From the NCBI GenBank assembly GCA_016713865.1, contig JADJOG010000001.1, forward strand, positions 62,001-126,000: a stretch of DNA of 64,000 bases. The letters are read 5' to 3'. The translations under genes and the position numbers were made by a program. The notes below the pieces were generated by a model. That model was not told the DNA's origin and did no database searches. It saw only the letters and a list, made by a program, of their open reading frames with translations. Each line of letters opens with the position of its first letter. The first letter of the stretch is position 1. Below are positions 11,413-20,132 of this stretch, in pieces. This DNA comes from Flavobacteriales bacterium. GTDB taxonomy: Bacteria > Bacteroidota > Bacteroidia > Flavobacteriales_F > PHOS-HE28.

Positions 11413-14400
11413 ATGGAGAAATTCATCCAAGAACCCCGATTCGTCGCCATTGATTTCGACCCCTTCACCGGGCCGAGCATCGAGCGCACCATTCCCACCA
11501 CGGAAGCGCAACGCGAAGTGCTCACCGCCTCCGAAATGGGCGTTGATGCAAGCTGCGCTTACAACGAGAGCGTTTCGCTAGAACTCAAAGGGACGCTCGA
11601 CCTAGCCGCTATCGAGCGCGCGATGCACGAGTTGGTGAAGCGCCACGAATCGCTGCGCGCCACGCTAAGCGCCAGTGGCACGCGCATGCTGGTAACCGAT
11701 GAAGTGCGCTTCGAGCTGCCTTTCACGGACCTGTCGGCGCTAAGCGAAGCTGAGCGTACTAAACAGCTCGACGCCATCGCGCAGAAGGACATGACCATGC
11801 CCTTCGACCTGCGCAACGGGCCGCTCTTCCGCGCGCAGTTGATCAAGGTCGCTGGCGACGCGCATCTGCTTCGGCTCTGCGGTCACCACGTGGTGTGCGA
11901 CGGCTGGAGCCTTGGCATCATGATGGCCGAGATCAGCGCGCTGTACAACGCAGCGAAGAGCGGCGGCGTACCAAAGCTCCCCGAAGCGAACAGCTTCAGT
12001 GAGTACAGCCTCGCCACCATCGACTTCGCGAAAAGCCCCGACCATGCGAACGTTGAGCGCTACTGGCTCGACCTCTACAAAGGGCCCATCCCTCGCCTCG
12101 ATCTGCCCGGCGATCGTACACGGCCGAAGCAGAAGACTTACAAAGGCAATCGACTCGACTTGGTGCTGTCGCAAGAATTGGTGCGCGGCCTGAAGGAAGT
12201 AGCCACGCGCAGCGGCGCCAGTTTCGTCACCACGCTCATGACCACCTTCGAGGTGCTGCTGCACAAGCTCACTGGCGACAGCGATATCGTGGTGGGCCTG
12301 CCTGCTGCCGGACAGAGCGACCTGGGCATGAAGCACCTGGTGGGCCATTGCGTGAACCTGCTCGCCCTGCGCAGCCGCATCGATGAAGAGCAGGCTTTTA
12401 TCGAGCATTTGAAAGCGCGTCGCACCGGCGTACTTGATGCCTTCGACAACCAGAAGTACACCTTCGGAACACTATTGCGGAAGCTGAATGTTCCGCGTGA
12501 GCCGGGCCGCATCCCGCTCTGCCCCGTGGTGTTCAACATCGACATGAACATGGACGATGGGGTGGGCTTCGATGGCGTGCAACATCGCTTCATCAGCAAC
12601 CCGCGCGCTTTTGAGAACTTCGAGCTCTTCCTGAACGCAACAGGCAACGAAGGGCACCTGACGCTCGAGTGGAGCTACAACACCGACCTATTCGATGAGG
12701 CCACCGTTCGCAGCTGGATGGACCAGCTCGTGGCCTTGATCAAGCGCGTGAGCGCGGCGCCCTCGGCCACCATCGCCGACCTCATCAGCGATGCGGCCCT
12801 CGTGGGCGAGCAACAGATGCCGAAGCCCGAGTGGCACGGCCGCGCGACTGCATATCCCAAGGTGGACATCGGAAGTCTCTTCGATGATGTAGCCGCGAAG
12901 CACGCGGACCGCATTGCCGTGGAATTGCTCGATCAGAAACTCAACTACCGCGAGTTGCAGCAACGCGTACATGCGCTGAGCAATGCGCTCATCGGCCTAG
13001 GCGTGAAGCCTGGCGAGCCCGTGGGCCTGTGCATGGACCGCAGCTTCGACATGGTGGTGGCCATGCTGGCCACACTGCGCGCTGGCGGCTGCTTCGTACC
13101 CTTCGACCCCGCGTATCCCTCAGACCGACTCGCATTCATGTTCAGCGACACTGACGTGAAGGTGATGCTGACACAACGCCACCTCGCGAACGCATTGCCG
13201 AAGCACAACGCGAAGAACATCTTCCTGGATGAAGTGAAGGCAAGCGGCGATGCGACAATGCCGAAGATCTCGCCCGATGCGCCCGCGTACATCATGTACA
13301 CCAGCGGCAGCACGGGAACGCCGAAAGGCGTGGTGGTACCGCATCGCGCCATCGTGCGCCTGGTGCGCGAGCAGAATTTCGTGGCCTTCGGTCCGGACCT
13401 CTGCTGGCTGCAGCTCTCGAACATCAGCTTCGATGCGAGCACCTTGGAGATCTGGGGCGCGTTGCTGAATGGTGGCAAACTTGTTCTTCAAGCACAGCAG
13501 AAACCCACGCTGCCTGAGATCTGCGACGCCATCGCGAAGCACAAGGTCACCAGCGTTTGGTTCACAGTGGGCCTCTTCAACATGCTGGTGGATGAGCAGC
13601 TCGACCGCCTGCGCGGCCTGAAGCACATCCTCACCGGCGGCGATGTGCTGAGCGTGCCGCACGTGAAGAAGGCGCTGAAGGCGCTAGGCCCCAACGTGCT
13701 CATCAACGGCTACGGCCCTACGGAGAACACCACCTTCACCTGTTGCTTCCCCATCAATAGCGAAGCGAGCATCACGGACAGCGTGCCCATCGGCTTCCCG
13801 CTGAACAGCACCACGGTGCATGTGCTCGATGAGCAGCGCAATCCGGTGCCGGTGGGCCGCAAGGGCGAGCTCTACACCGGTGGCGATGGCGTGGCCCTCG
13901 GCTATTGGAAACGCGATGATCTGAGCGCCGAGAAATTCATCGACGACCCGTTCAGCGGGAAGAGCGGCGCCAAGCTCTACCGCACCGGCGACATCGTGAA
14001 GTGGCAGGCGGATGGCAGCATCGCCTTCATCGGCCGCGCTGATGGACAGGTGAAGATCCGCGGCTTCCGCATCGAACTGGGCGAGATCGAGAACGCGCTG
14101 AACGACCTGCCCGGCGTGAAGGACAAGGTGGTTATGGCGCGTCAGGATGGACCGGGCGAGAAGCAACTCGCTTGCTACGTGGTCCCATCGGAAGCGCATA
14201 AAGGCTCGTCCGATGACCTGCTCAACACCGTGCGTGAGCATTTGCGCGCGAAGCTGCCCACCTACATGGTGCCCGCCGGTTTCGTGGTGATGAATGAATT
14301 GCCGCTCACCGCGAACGGCAAGATCGATCGGCGTGCATTGCCATCGCCTACTGCGCAAACCAGCGCGCTGAAGGCCGAGCACGTTGCGCCTCGCAACAAC

Positions 14401-15366
14401 ATCGAACGGATGCTTGCGTCCATCTGGGGCCGCGTCCTCAACGCATCGGACATCGGCATCCACGACGACTTCTTTGACCTCGGCGGCCACTCGCTCATCG
14501 GCATCCAGTTGCTTGGCCAGGTGGAGCAGCAGTTCAACAAGACGCTGCCGCTGAAGTCGCTCTTCGAAGCACCGACCATCGCGCAATTCGCGGAGCTGCT
14601 CAAGGGCGAAGGCACCGTGCATGATTGGAAGAACCTCTCGCTCATCCAACCCGAAGGCGAAGGTCTTCCGCTCTTCTGCGTGCATGGCGATGAGGCCAGC
14701 CACTTCATCCCGAAATACATCGGCAACGCAAGGCCCTTCTATGCCTTCTTCCACCAAGGCGAGGACGGCAAGCGCATCGAGCACACCACCGTGGAATCGA
14801 TCGCAGCTCACTTCATCCGTGAGATGAAACAGGCGAAGCCTCGCGGCCCATACCTGCTCACGGGATTCTCGTTCGGTGGCGTGGTGGCCTTCGAGATGGC
14901 GCAGCAACTCGCGCAGGCCGGCGACGAAGTGCCGATGCTCTCCGTCATCGACACCTATGCGCCCGCGCTGCATGGCAAGGCCATCGAAACCGACAAGCGC
15001 TTCTACACGCCGCTTAAGAACATGATCTACCGCTGGATCGTGCAGCGCGCCCTGCGCAACGATGGCACGGTGCCCACGCGCTTCCGCAACTTCCACATCA
15101 TCGACACCTACGACCGCGCCGTGCTGGCCTACAATCCGAAGCCATGGAAAGGCGCACTCACGGTGCTGAAGGCGAAGGACTCGTGGGGTCCGCAATCGAT
15201 GGGCTGGGAATCGCTCGTCAAAGGCAGATTGGACGTGCAAGTGCTTCCCGGCGATCATTACAACATCATCAAGGAACCGCACGTGCAGGAATTGGCGCGC
15301 GCGCTTGATATGGCCGCGACAAGCTTCGATTCCGATAGTAGCGCATCGAGCAAGCAGCTGGGATAA
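11413..15366 (+). CDS. NRPS module C-A-PCP-TE
   Basis: Intact 1317-residue synthetase starting 9 bases after the upstream enzyme stops, so very probably co-transcribed and acting next. The condensation domain (about 1-440) has HHVVCDGWS near 157-165, as in LCL-type domains. The adenylation domain (about 480-985) has YTSGSTGTPKG and NGYGPTENTTF. Its code by eye is D-A-L-W-L-G-G-T-F-K, very close to the valine code DAFWIGGTFK, so an aliphatic residue is likely. The carrier protein has DLGGHSL (Ser near 1026). A C-terminal thioesterase (about 1080-1305) has GFSFGG, Asp in IDTYAP and His in PGDHYN. The C domain should accept the aminated ketide from the upstream aminotransferase module; the TE releases or cyclises the product. 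Confidence 0.92.
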   Translation: MEKFIQEPRFVAIDFDPFTGPSIERTIPTTEAQREVLTASEMGVDASCAYNESVSLELKGTLDLAAIERAMHELVKRHESLRATLSASGTRMLVTDEVRFELPFTDLSALSEAERTKQLDAIAQKDMTMPFDLRNGPLFRAQLIKVAGDAHLLRLCGHHVVCDGWSLGIMMAEISALYNAAKSGGVPKLPEANSFSEYSLATIDFAKSPDHANVERYWLDLYKGPIPRLDLPGDRTRPKQKTYKGNRLDLVLSQELVRGLKEVATRSGASFVTTLMTTFEVLLHKLTGDSDIVVGLPAAGQSDLGMKHLVGHCVNLLALRSRIDEEQAFIEHLKARRTGVLDAFDNQKYTFGTLLRKLNVPREPGRIPLCPVVFNIDMNMDDGVGFDGVQHRFISNPRAFENFELFLNATGNEGHLTLEWSYNTDLFDEATVRSWMDQLVALIKRVSAAPSATIADLISDAALVGEQQMPKPEWHGRATAYPKVDIGSLFDDVAAKHADRIAVELLDQKLNYRELQQRVHALSNALIGLGVKPGEPVGLCMDRSFDMVVAMLATLRAGGCFVPFDPAYPSDRLAFMFSDTDVKVMLTQRHLANALPKHNAKNIFLDEVKASGDATMPKISPDAPAYIMYTSGSTGTPKGVVVPHRAIVRLVREQNFVAFGPDLCWLQLSNISFDASTLEIWGALLNGGKLVLQAQQKPTLPEICDAIAKHKVTSVWFTVGLFNMLVDEQLDRLRGLKHILTGGDVLSVPHVKKALKALGPNVLINGYGPTENTTFTCCFPINSEASITDSVPIGFPLNSTTVHVLDEQRNPVPVGRKGELYTGGDGVALGYWKRDDLSAEKFIDDPFSGKSGAKLYRTGDIVKWQADGSIAFIGRADGQVKIRGFRIELGEIENALNDLPGVKDKVVMARQDGPGEKQLACYVVPSEAHKGSSDDLLNTVREHLRAKLPTYMVPAGFVVMNELPLTANGKIDRRALPSPTAQTSALKAEHVAPRNNIERMLASIWGRVLNASDIGIHDDFFDLGGHSLIGIQLLGQVEQQFNKTLPLKSLFEAPTIAQFAELLKGEGTVHDWKNLSLIQPEGEGLPLFCVHGDEASHFIPKYIGNARPFYAFFHQGEDGKRIEHTTVESIAAHFIREMKQAKPRGPYLLTGFSFGGVVAFEMAQQLAQAGDEVPMLSVIDTYAPALHGKAIETDKRFYTPLKNMIYRWIVQRALRNDGTVPTRFRNFHIIDTYDRAVLAYNPKPWKGALTVLKAKDSWGPQSMGWESLVKGRLDVQVLPGDHYNIIKEPHVQELARALDMAATSFDSDSSASSKQLG

Positions 15367-15475
15367 GCTGGTCCATTGCCAGAAGGCAATCGTTGGTGGT
15401 GACGCGGCGATTGTCGAAGTAGCGAGGCTCGCGAGCGAAGGCCCGGTAGTTTGGCCACGTCATCCGACCTCAAGC

Positions 15476-16212
15476 GTGCACGAACGAGACCGGCATCTTT
15501 TCATTCCCCGCGAATCGGGATCGAAACTGCCATTGGTTTGCGTGCATGGCGATGATGCCAACCGTCTGCTTCCAGGACTCATTCACCCGGAGCGTCCCTT
15601 CGCGGCATTCAAGCATCAGGGCGACGGCGGCCGGCGAGTGGCATTGGACCGGCTGGACGTGATCGCAGCGCGCTTCCTGAAGGAACTGAATGAAGCTGGC
15701 TGGAAGCCGCCTTTCGCACTCTGCGGCTACTCGTTCGGCGGAATCATCGCTTTCGAGATGGCGCAGCAATTGGCGCGTTCCGGAACCTCACAAGTCCCCT
15801 TGCTCATCCTCATAGACGCCTATGCACCCAGCATTCACGTGCAAGCAATGCAAAGCGACCGGCGCTTAATCACGCGCGTGCGCGATACGGTTTACGGGAC
15901 CGCGACCAAGACCTTCATGGCCACCAACCTGCGCATGCCGGGCAGGATCCACCACCACCATATCATCAGCACATACGATGAAGCGATACGGCACTATACG
16001 CCTGAGCCATATGCGGGCAAGATGCTCCTGATCAAATCGCAGGCAGGCTGGGGCCGGAAGACCTCGGATGGCACGACTTGGTCACAGGCGGGCTCATCGC
16101 GAACCTGATCCCCGGCGACCATTTCAATATCATTAAGCCGCCGCAGATCGAGACCGTGGCGCGTGTGATCGAGGACAATCTCGACGCCGTGGAGAACCTC
16201 TACGAAGCTTGA
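15476..16212 (+). CDS. Stand-alone thioesterase, homologous to the upstream NRPS TE domain (frameshifted)
   Basis: Alpha/beta-hydrolase thioesterase of about 245 residues. It shows LPLVCVHGDD, nucleophile motif GYSFGG, acid in IDAYAP and His in PGDHFNIIK, so the catalytic triad is complete. It aligns along its length with the TE domain ending the preceding NRPS, which suggests local duplication. The usual role of such a protein is clearing misloaded carrier domains or aiding release. A one-base indel near 16055 splits it; the downstream frame continues as WHDLVTGGLIANLIPGDHF. The start is uncertain: GTG 15476 leaves a normal lead-in, while TTG 15305 would overlap the NRPS gene. Confidence 0.8.
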
Positions 16213-16251
16213 AGCGCAGCCTTGGCCATCTTCGCGGTGCCATTGCACACC

Positions 16252-17055
16252 ATGGACCGCATCACCGAATCAGCATCGCGCCACGATCAGCTCGAGCGCA
16301 AATCGACCATCGACCTGCTCGTCGGCATCAATCAAGAAGACCATCTGGTGGCGCCTGCTGTTCACGCCGCTATCCCGGATATTGCCGCGCTCGTCGATGC
16401 GATAGCGGAACGGATGAGGCGCGGTGGCCGCTTGTTCTACATGGGCGCCGGCACCAGCGGCCGTTTGGGCATCGTTGATGCCAGCGAATGCCCACCCACC
16501 TTCGGCGTGGCGCACGGGCTGGTGCTCGGATTAATCGCCGGAGGGGATGCTGCCATCCGCAAGGCCGTTGAATTCGCCGAGGATGATCGCGAGCAGGGCT
16601 GGAAGGACCTGCAGGAGCATGCTATAGGACCCGATGACGTGGTGATCGGCATCGCGGCAAGCGGCGGCACGCCCTACGTCGTGGGCGCTTTGGAGCGTTG
16701 TCGCGCAGAAGGCATCCTCACGGGTTGCATCACTTGCAATCCTGGCAGCCCCGTAGCGCTGGTAGCGGAGCATCCGATCGTGATCGTCGTGGGCCCGGAA
16801 TTCATAACCGGCAGCACGCGCATGAAGAGCGGCACCGCGCAGAAGCTCGCGCTGAACATGATCAGCACCACCTTGATGGTGAAGCTCGGCCGCGTGAGGG
16901 GCAATCGCATGGTTGACATGCAATTGAGCAACAACAAGCTCATCGACCGGGGCACGCGCATGGTGATGGAGGGCTTGGGCATCGGCTACGAGCAGGCCAA
17001 CGAGCTGCTCCGGCGCCATGGCAGCGCGCGTAAAGCCATCGAGGCCGGGCAATGA
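16252..17055 (+). CDS. murQ: N-acetylmuramic acid 6-phosphate etherase
   Basis: Cytosolic lyase that cleaves the lactyl ether of MurNAc-6-phosphate to GlcNAc-6-phosphate and D-lactate in cell-wall sugar recycling. The SIS-domain sugar-phosphate site is clear: MGAGTSGRLGIVDASECPP near residue 64, GIAASGGTPYV, and GSTRMKSGTAQK near 185. At 267 residues it is slightly shorter than Escherichia coli MurQ (about 298). I chose ATG 16252 because MDRITESAS matches the family N terminus; a TTG ten codons upstream is also open. It follows the thioesterase by 39 bases on the same strand, but nothing ties it functionally to the NRPS locus. Confidence 0.95.
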   Translation: MDRITESASRHDQLERKSTIDLLVGINQEDHLVAPAVHAAIPDIAALVDAIAERMRRGGRLFYMGAGTSGRLGIVDASECPPTFGVAHGLVLGLIAGGDAAIRKAVEFAEDDREQGWKDLQEHAIGPDDVVIGIAASGGTPYVVGALERCRAEGILTGCITCNPGSPVALVAEHPIVIVVGPEFITGSTRMKSGTAQKLALNMISTTLMVKLGRVRGNRMVDMQLSNNKLIDRGTRMVMEGLGIGYEQANELLRRHGSARKAIEAGQ

Positions 17056-17090
17056 TCGGCCCGCATGCTCCGTAATGCAGCCTGACCGTC

Positions 17091-17098
17091 CATCTTTG
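17091..17098 (+). promoter_or_regulatory. Putative -7 box CATCTTTG
   Basis: CATCTTTG matches TAnnTTTG except for the first base and lies 6 bases before the TTG at 17105. It favours that start over the ATG at 17075, which would lie upstream of the promoter. Confidence 0.4.
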
Positions 17099-17104
17099 CA
17101 CGCC

Positions 17105-18607
17105 TTGAACAAGCACACGTTCTACCTCTTCGCGATCATCCTCCTGGCAGCTACCGCCTGCCGCAAGGAATCGCGCTTGACCGATGACCCGGTCACCCTC
17201 GAATTCAGCGAGGAGGAGGTGCTTTTCGATACCGTCTTCGCGCTCTCGCCGCCAATAGGCACCATCACCAAGCGCTTCCGTGTTCGCAACCCGAGCGGCA
17301 GCGCCGTGCGCGTCGATATCGAGCTGGAAGGCGGAAGCCCCTCGCCTTTCCGCATCAATGTGGATGGATCGCCTGGCCTCTCCTTCAACGATGTGGAGAT
17401 CCTCGGCGGCGACAGCATCTATGTGTTCGTTGAGGCCACCTTGGACCAGAGCGGCCAAAGCACGCCCTTGATCCACGAGGATCATATCCGCTTCGTGAAC
17501 AGCGGCAATGAGCAGCGCATGAAACTACTGGCCTGGGGACAGGACGCGCACTACTTCAGGCCGAACCGGTACATCCCGGGACTACCACGATTCAGCATCA
17601 TAGCCGGCGTTGATGACCAAGGCAGTACTATTTGCGAGACTGTGACCTGGCCGAACGATAAGCCTTACGTGATTTATGGCTACGCGGTGGTCGATTCGTG
17701 CAGCGCGCTCATCATCGAGCCCGGCGTTCGCGTGCATGTGCACGGTGGCTGCGGCCTGTGGATCTACCGCTGGGGAAAGCTCCGCGCAGAGGGCACCGTC
17801 GAGAGCCCGATCACTTTCCAGAGCGATCGCTTGGAAGCGCTGTATGCCGAACTACCCGGTCAATGGGACCGCATCTGGATCAACGATGGCCCCGGTGGCG
17901 GCGATCACGAGCTGAAGAACGTGGTGATCAAGAACGCGCTGGTGGGCCTGCAATGCGAGACATGGCCTGGCCTCCCCGATGCCGAAACGAGCCAAGCATG
18001 GATGAACCTGCAGAATGTCCGCATCCGCAACTGCAGCGCGGCAGGCATCCTCAGCCGCAACTATCGCATACGTGCCACCAACCTGCTCGTGGGCGATTGC
18101 GGGCAATTCGCGCTCGCCCTCACCGGTGGCGGCCAATACCAATTGGACCATGTGACCGTGGCCAACTTCTGGAGCTACGGCATCCGCAACGACCCCTCCT
18201 TCGTGATGACAAACACTTATGCGGCGATCAACAACACGCTTCAGGTGCGCGACATCGATGAGAGCTGGCTACGCAACTCGATCATCCATGGCGCCAACGG
18301 CAACGAGTTCAAGCTCGACTTCAATAGCCTGGCCACGCCGAACCTGCGATTCCAGCGCACATTGTTCCGCACCGATCAATCAACCACAGGCGACTTCTTC
18401 CCTGAACAAGAGTCCATCTTCCGCAACCAGAACCCCGGATTCCGCGATGTCTCTGCCCGCGACTTCCGGCTCACCAGCAGCTCATTCGCGGTGAATCGTG
18501 GTTCCGGCGCGCTCATCCCATTCAATCCGCTTGCGGGAATCGACATGGATGGCGTATTCCGCACCGACGGCCAACCCGATCTCGGCTGCTACGAGTTCCA
18601 GCCCTGA
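17105..18607 (+). CDS. Lipoprotein with right-handed beta-helix-like region
   Basis: Secreted lipoprotein of about 500 residues. Starting at TTG 17105 the N terminus is a compact signal with lipobox, KHTFYLFAIILLAATAC. An immunoglobulin-like N-terminal part (TITKRFRVRNPSGSAVRVDI) precedes a long region typical of parallel beta-helix proteins: WIYRWGKLRAEGTVESPITF, then successive ALVGLQ, AAGILS and NLLVGDCG turns, ending GVFRTDGQPDLGCYEF, a closing motif common in such Bacteroidota proteins. Function unknown; surface or polysaccharide association is a guess. ATG 17075 is an alternative start. It meets the acyl-CoA reductase gene tail to tail with no gap. Confidence 0.8.
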   Translation: MNKHTFYLFAIILLAATACRKESRLTDDPVTLEFSEEEVLFDTVFALSPPIGTITKRFRVRNPSGSAVRVDIELEGGSPSPFRINVDGSPGLSFNDVEILGGDSIYVFVEATLDQSGQSTPLIHEDHIRFVNSGNEQRMKLLAWGQDAHYFRPNRYIPGLPRFSIIAGVDDQGSTICETVTWPNDKPYVIYGYAVVDSCSALIIEPGVRVHVHGGCGLWIYRWGKLRAEGTVESPITFQSDRLEALYAELPGQWDRIWINDGPGGGDHELKNVVIKNALVGLQCETWPGLPDAETSQAWMNLQNVRIRNCSAAGILSRNYRIRATNLLVGDCGQFALALTGGGQYQLDHVTVANFWSYGIRNDPSFVMTNTYAAINNTLQVRDIDESWLRNSIIHGANGNEFKLDFNSLATPNLRFQRTLFRTDQSTTGDFFPEQESIFRNQNPGFRDVSARDFRLTSSSFAVNRGSGALIPFNPLAGIDMDGVFRTDGQPDLGCYEFQP

Positions 18608-19669
18608 TCAGGCGAGTTCCAGCAGGAAGCGCATCGTATCCACGCCATCGGCGTAATCCCACAATGCGGGCCGCTGCGCCTGGCCGAACGGGATGCGGCC
18701 CTTGCCAACCACGCATTGGATGCGCGCCGCTTGTGTAGCGATGTAGTCCTCGACCTGCGTGGCATCATCATACGATTGATGGAACAGCGCTGCCACAGGG
18801 CTGGCAATCGCGGCATCCTCTTTCAGAAGGAGGAAGCCGTTCTCCAGGAAGGGCACGCGATCAAGCATCCACAGCGCCCGCGTATAGTCGTAGTTGTTGC
18901 CGTACTTCTTGTGATGGACGATCTCCTTCCACGGGAACAACGCACCGAAGATCCGATCCAGGTCGTAGCCGCGCGGCAGCAGCAATTTGCTCACGTTGCG
19001 GCAACCCAGGCCGAAATACCGGAACACATCCTCGCCGAGCATAGCTAGTTCCGCTTCGCTCTCACTGCCATCGATCACAGCCACGCTCACGCGGTTCTTG
19101 CGAACGATGCGCGGCAAATGCCCGAAGTAATGCTCGAAGTAACGGGCGGTATTGTCGCTTCCGGTGGCAATGATGGCTTCGACCGCGCCAAGCTTCTCGC
19201 GAGTGATGGTGATTCGCGAAGCGGTTCCTGGCGCGAAATGATCGAGCACATTCATCAAAGCCGGGATAAGGTCGGGCTCCTGCGAGGAGCACTTCACGCG
19301 GGCCCAATGGCCGCTGAGCCATACGCTGATCACATCGTGCAATCCCACGAGCGGGACATTGCCCGCCAGGATGAGGCCCACTGTGCGCTCCTTTTCGCGC
19401 CCCAGTGCAAGGGAAGGGTATCGGGAGGCCCACTCGGCAATGGACTCCGCGGAGAGCGAATCGCCCCAGGCGCTCAGCGCGAAACGCACGTTCTCCTCGG
19501 TGCTCCAACCGTTGTGCTGCCAAGCGGTGCGCACTGCGGCATCAAGCGCCGCGTACTCGCTCTCAGCCAGGCCGATCGCATGGCCGGGCCATGCCTCATT
19601 CGCCCCGACGGCCGCCATCACCTTGCCCAATTGGGCCAGCGCTGTCATTCGTTCCTGCAATGCCTCCAT
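18608..19669 (-). CDS. Acyl-CoA reductase (LuxC-like)
   Basis: A 353-residue member of the LuxC / acyl-CoA reductase family, which reduces acyl-CoA or acyl thioesters to aldehydes with NAD(P)H. Visible features are GLILAGNVPLVGLHD, SSQEPDLIPALM, ITREKLGAVEAIIATGSDNT, ARYFEHYFG and GLGCRNVSKLLLP, all typical of the Bacteroidota version. It is divergent from a small ferredoxin with 73 bases between starts. In many Flavobacteriia this pair sits next to serC, serA and DUF1015 genes; here those lie about 37 kb away at 56663-59966. Substrate unknown. Confidence 0.9.
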   Translation of the reverse strand: MEALQERMTALAQLGKVMAAVGANEAWPGHAIGLAESEYAALDAAVRTAWQHNGWSTEENVRFALSAWGDSLSAESIAEWASRYPSLALGREKERTVGLILAGNVPLVGLHDVISVWLSGHWARVKCSSQEPDLIPALMNVLDHFAPGTASRITITREKLGAVEAIIATGSDNTARYFEHYFGHLPRIVRKNRVSVAVIDGSESEAELAMLGEDVFRYFGLGCRNVSKLLLPRGYDLDRIFGALFPWKEIVHHKKYGNNYDYTRALWMLDRVPFLENGFLLLKEDAAIASPVAALFHQSYDDATQVEDYIATQAARIQCVVGKGRIPFGQAQRPALWDYADGVDTMRFLLELA

Positions 19670-19709
19670 GTCGTTTCGCTGCTGCTCGACCGCGCCTGAA
19701 GTGGCCGTC

Positions 19710-19717
19710 TATCTTCG
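19710..19717 (+). promoter_or_regulatory. Putative -7 box TATCTTCG for the ferredoxin gene
   Basis: TATCTTCG ends 25 bases before the ATG at 19743. It is identical to the box upstream of the large secreted protein gene. Confidence 0.5.
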
Positions 19718-19742
19718 CGGCCTCAAAAGTATCCGCGCTGCC

Positions 19743-20090
19743 ATGGCCATCATGATCACCGACGAATGCATCAATTGCGGTGCATGCGAACCCGAATGCC
19801 CCAACAATGCCATTTATGAAGGAGGAGCCGAATGGCGACTAGCTGATGGCACCGCACTGCATGGCCCGCAGACCACGCCCACCGGCAACAGCTACGATGC
19901 TGATGCCGCCAATGCTCCCAAGACCATGGACGTGTACTACATCGTGGCCGACAAATGCACCGAATGCACGGGTTTCCACGATGAGCCGCAATGCGCCGCC
20001 GTGTGCCCGGTTGATTGCTGCGTGGACGATCCTGACCATCGCGAGACCAAGGAGCAGCTGATGGCCAAGAAGGAGTTCATGCATCTGTGA
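19743..20090 (+). CDS. 4Fe-4S dicluster ferredoxin
   Basis: Small electron carrier of 115 residues. Cysteine motif CINCGACEPECP near residue 9 binds one 4Fe-4S cluster. The second set is CTECTG...CAAVCPVDC, with a spacer that carries HDEPQ between the Cys pairs. An insertion of about 40 residues between the halves is normal for this Bacteroidota subgroup. It probably supplies electrons to an unidentified partner. I chose ATG 19743 because it is the first start before the first cluster and lies downstream of a promoter-like box. Confidence 0.93.
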   Translation: MAIMITDECINCGACEPECPNNAIYEGGAEWRLADGTALHGPQTTPTGNSYDADAANAPKTMDVYYIVADKCTECTGFHDEPQCAAVCPVDCCVDDPDHRETKEQLMAKKEFMHL

Positions 20091-20120
20091 TCACACCTCA
20101 GAGCGGATCGCCCATCGGCG

Positions 20121-20128
20121 TACATTGG
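20121..20128 (+). promoter_or_regulatory. Putative -7 box TACATTGG close to the start codon
   Basis: TACATTGG ends 4 bases before the ATG at 20133. With a transcription start about 7 bases downstream of such a box, the mRNA would begin at or next to the start codon. Confidence 0.4.
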
Positions 20129-20132
20129 CTGC

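Noticed and set aside
13684..15282. Long minus-strand open frame of 532 codons opposite the second NRPS
   Set aside because: It is the mirror of a GC-rich coding strand; its composition is His/Val/Ala/Glu-rich with no domain, while the plus strand encodes clear NRPS motifs.
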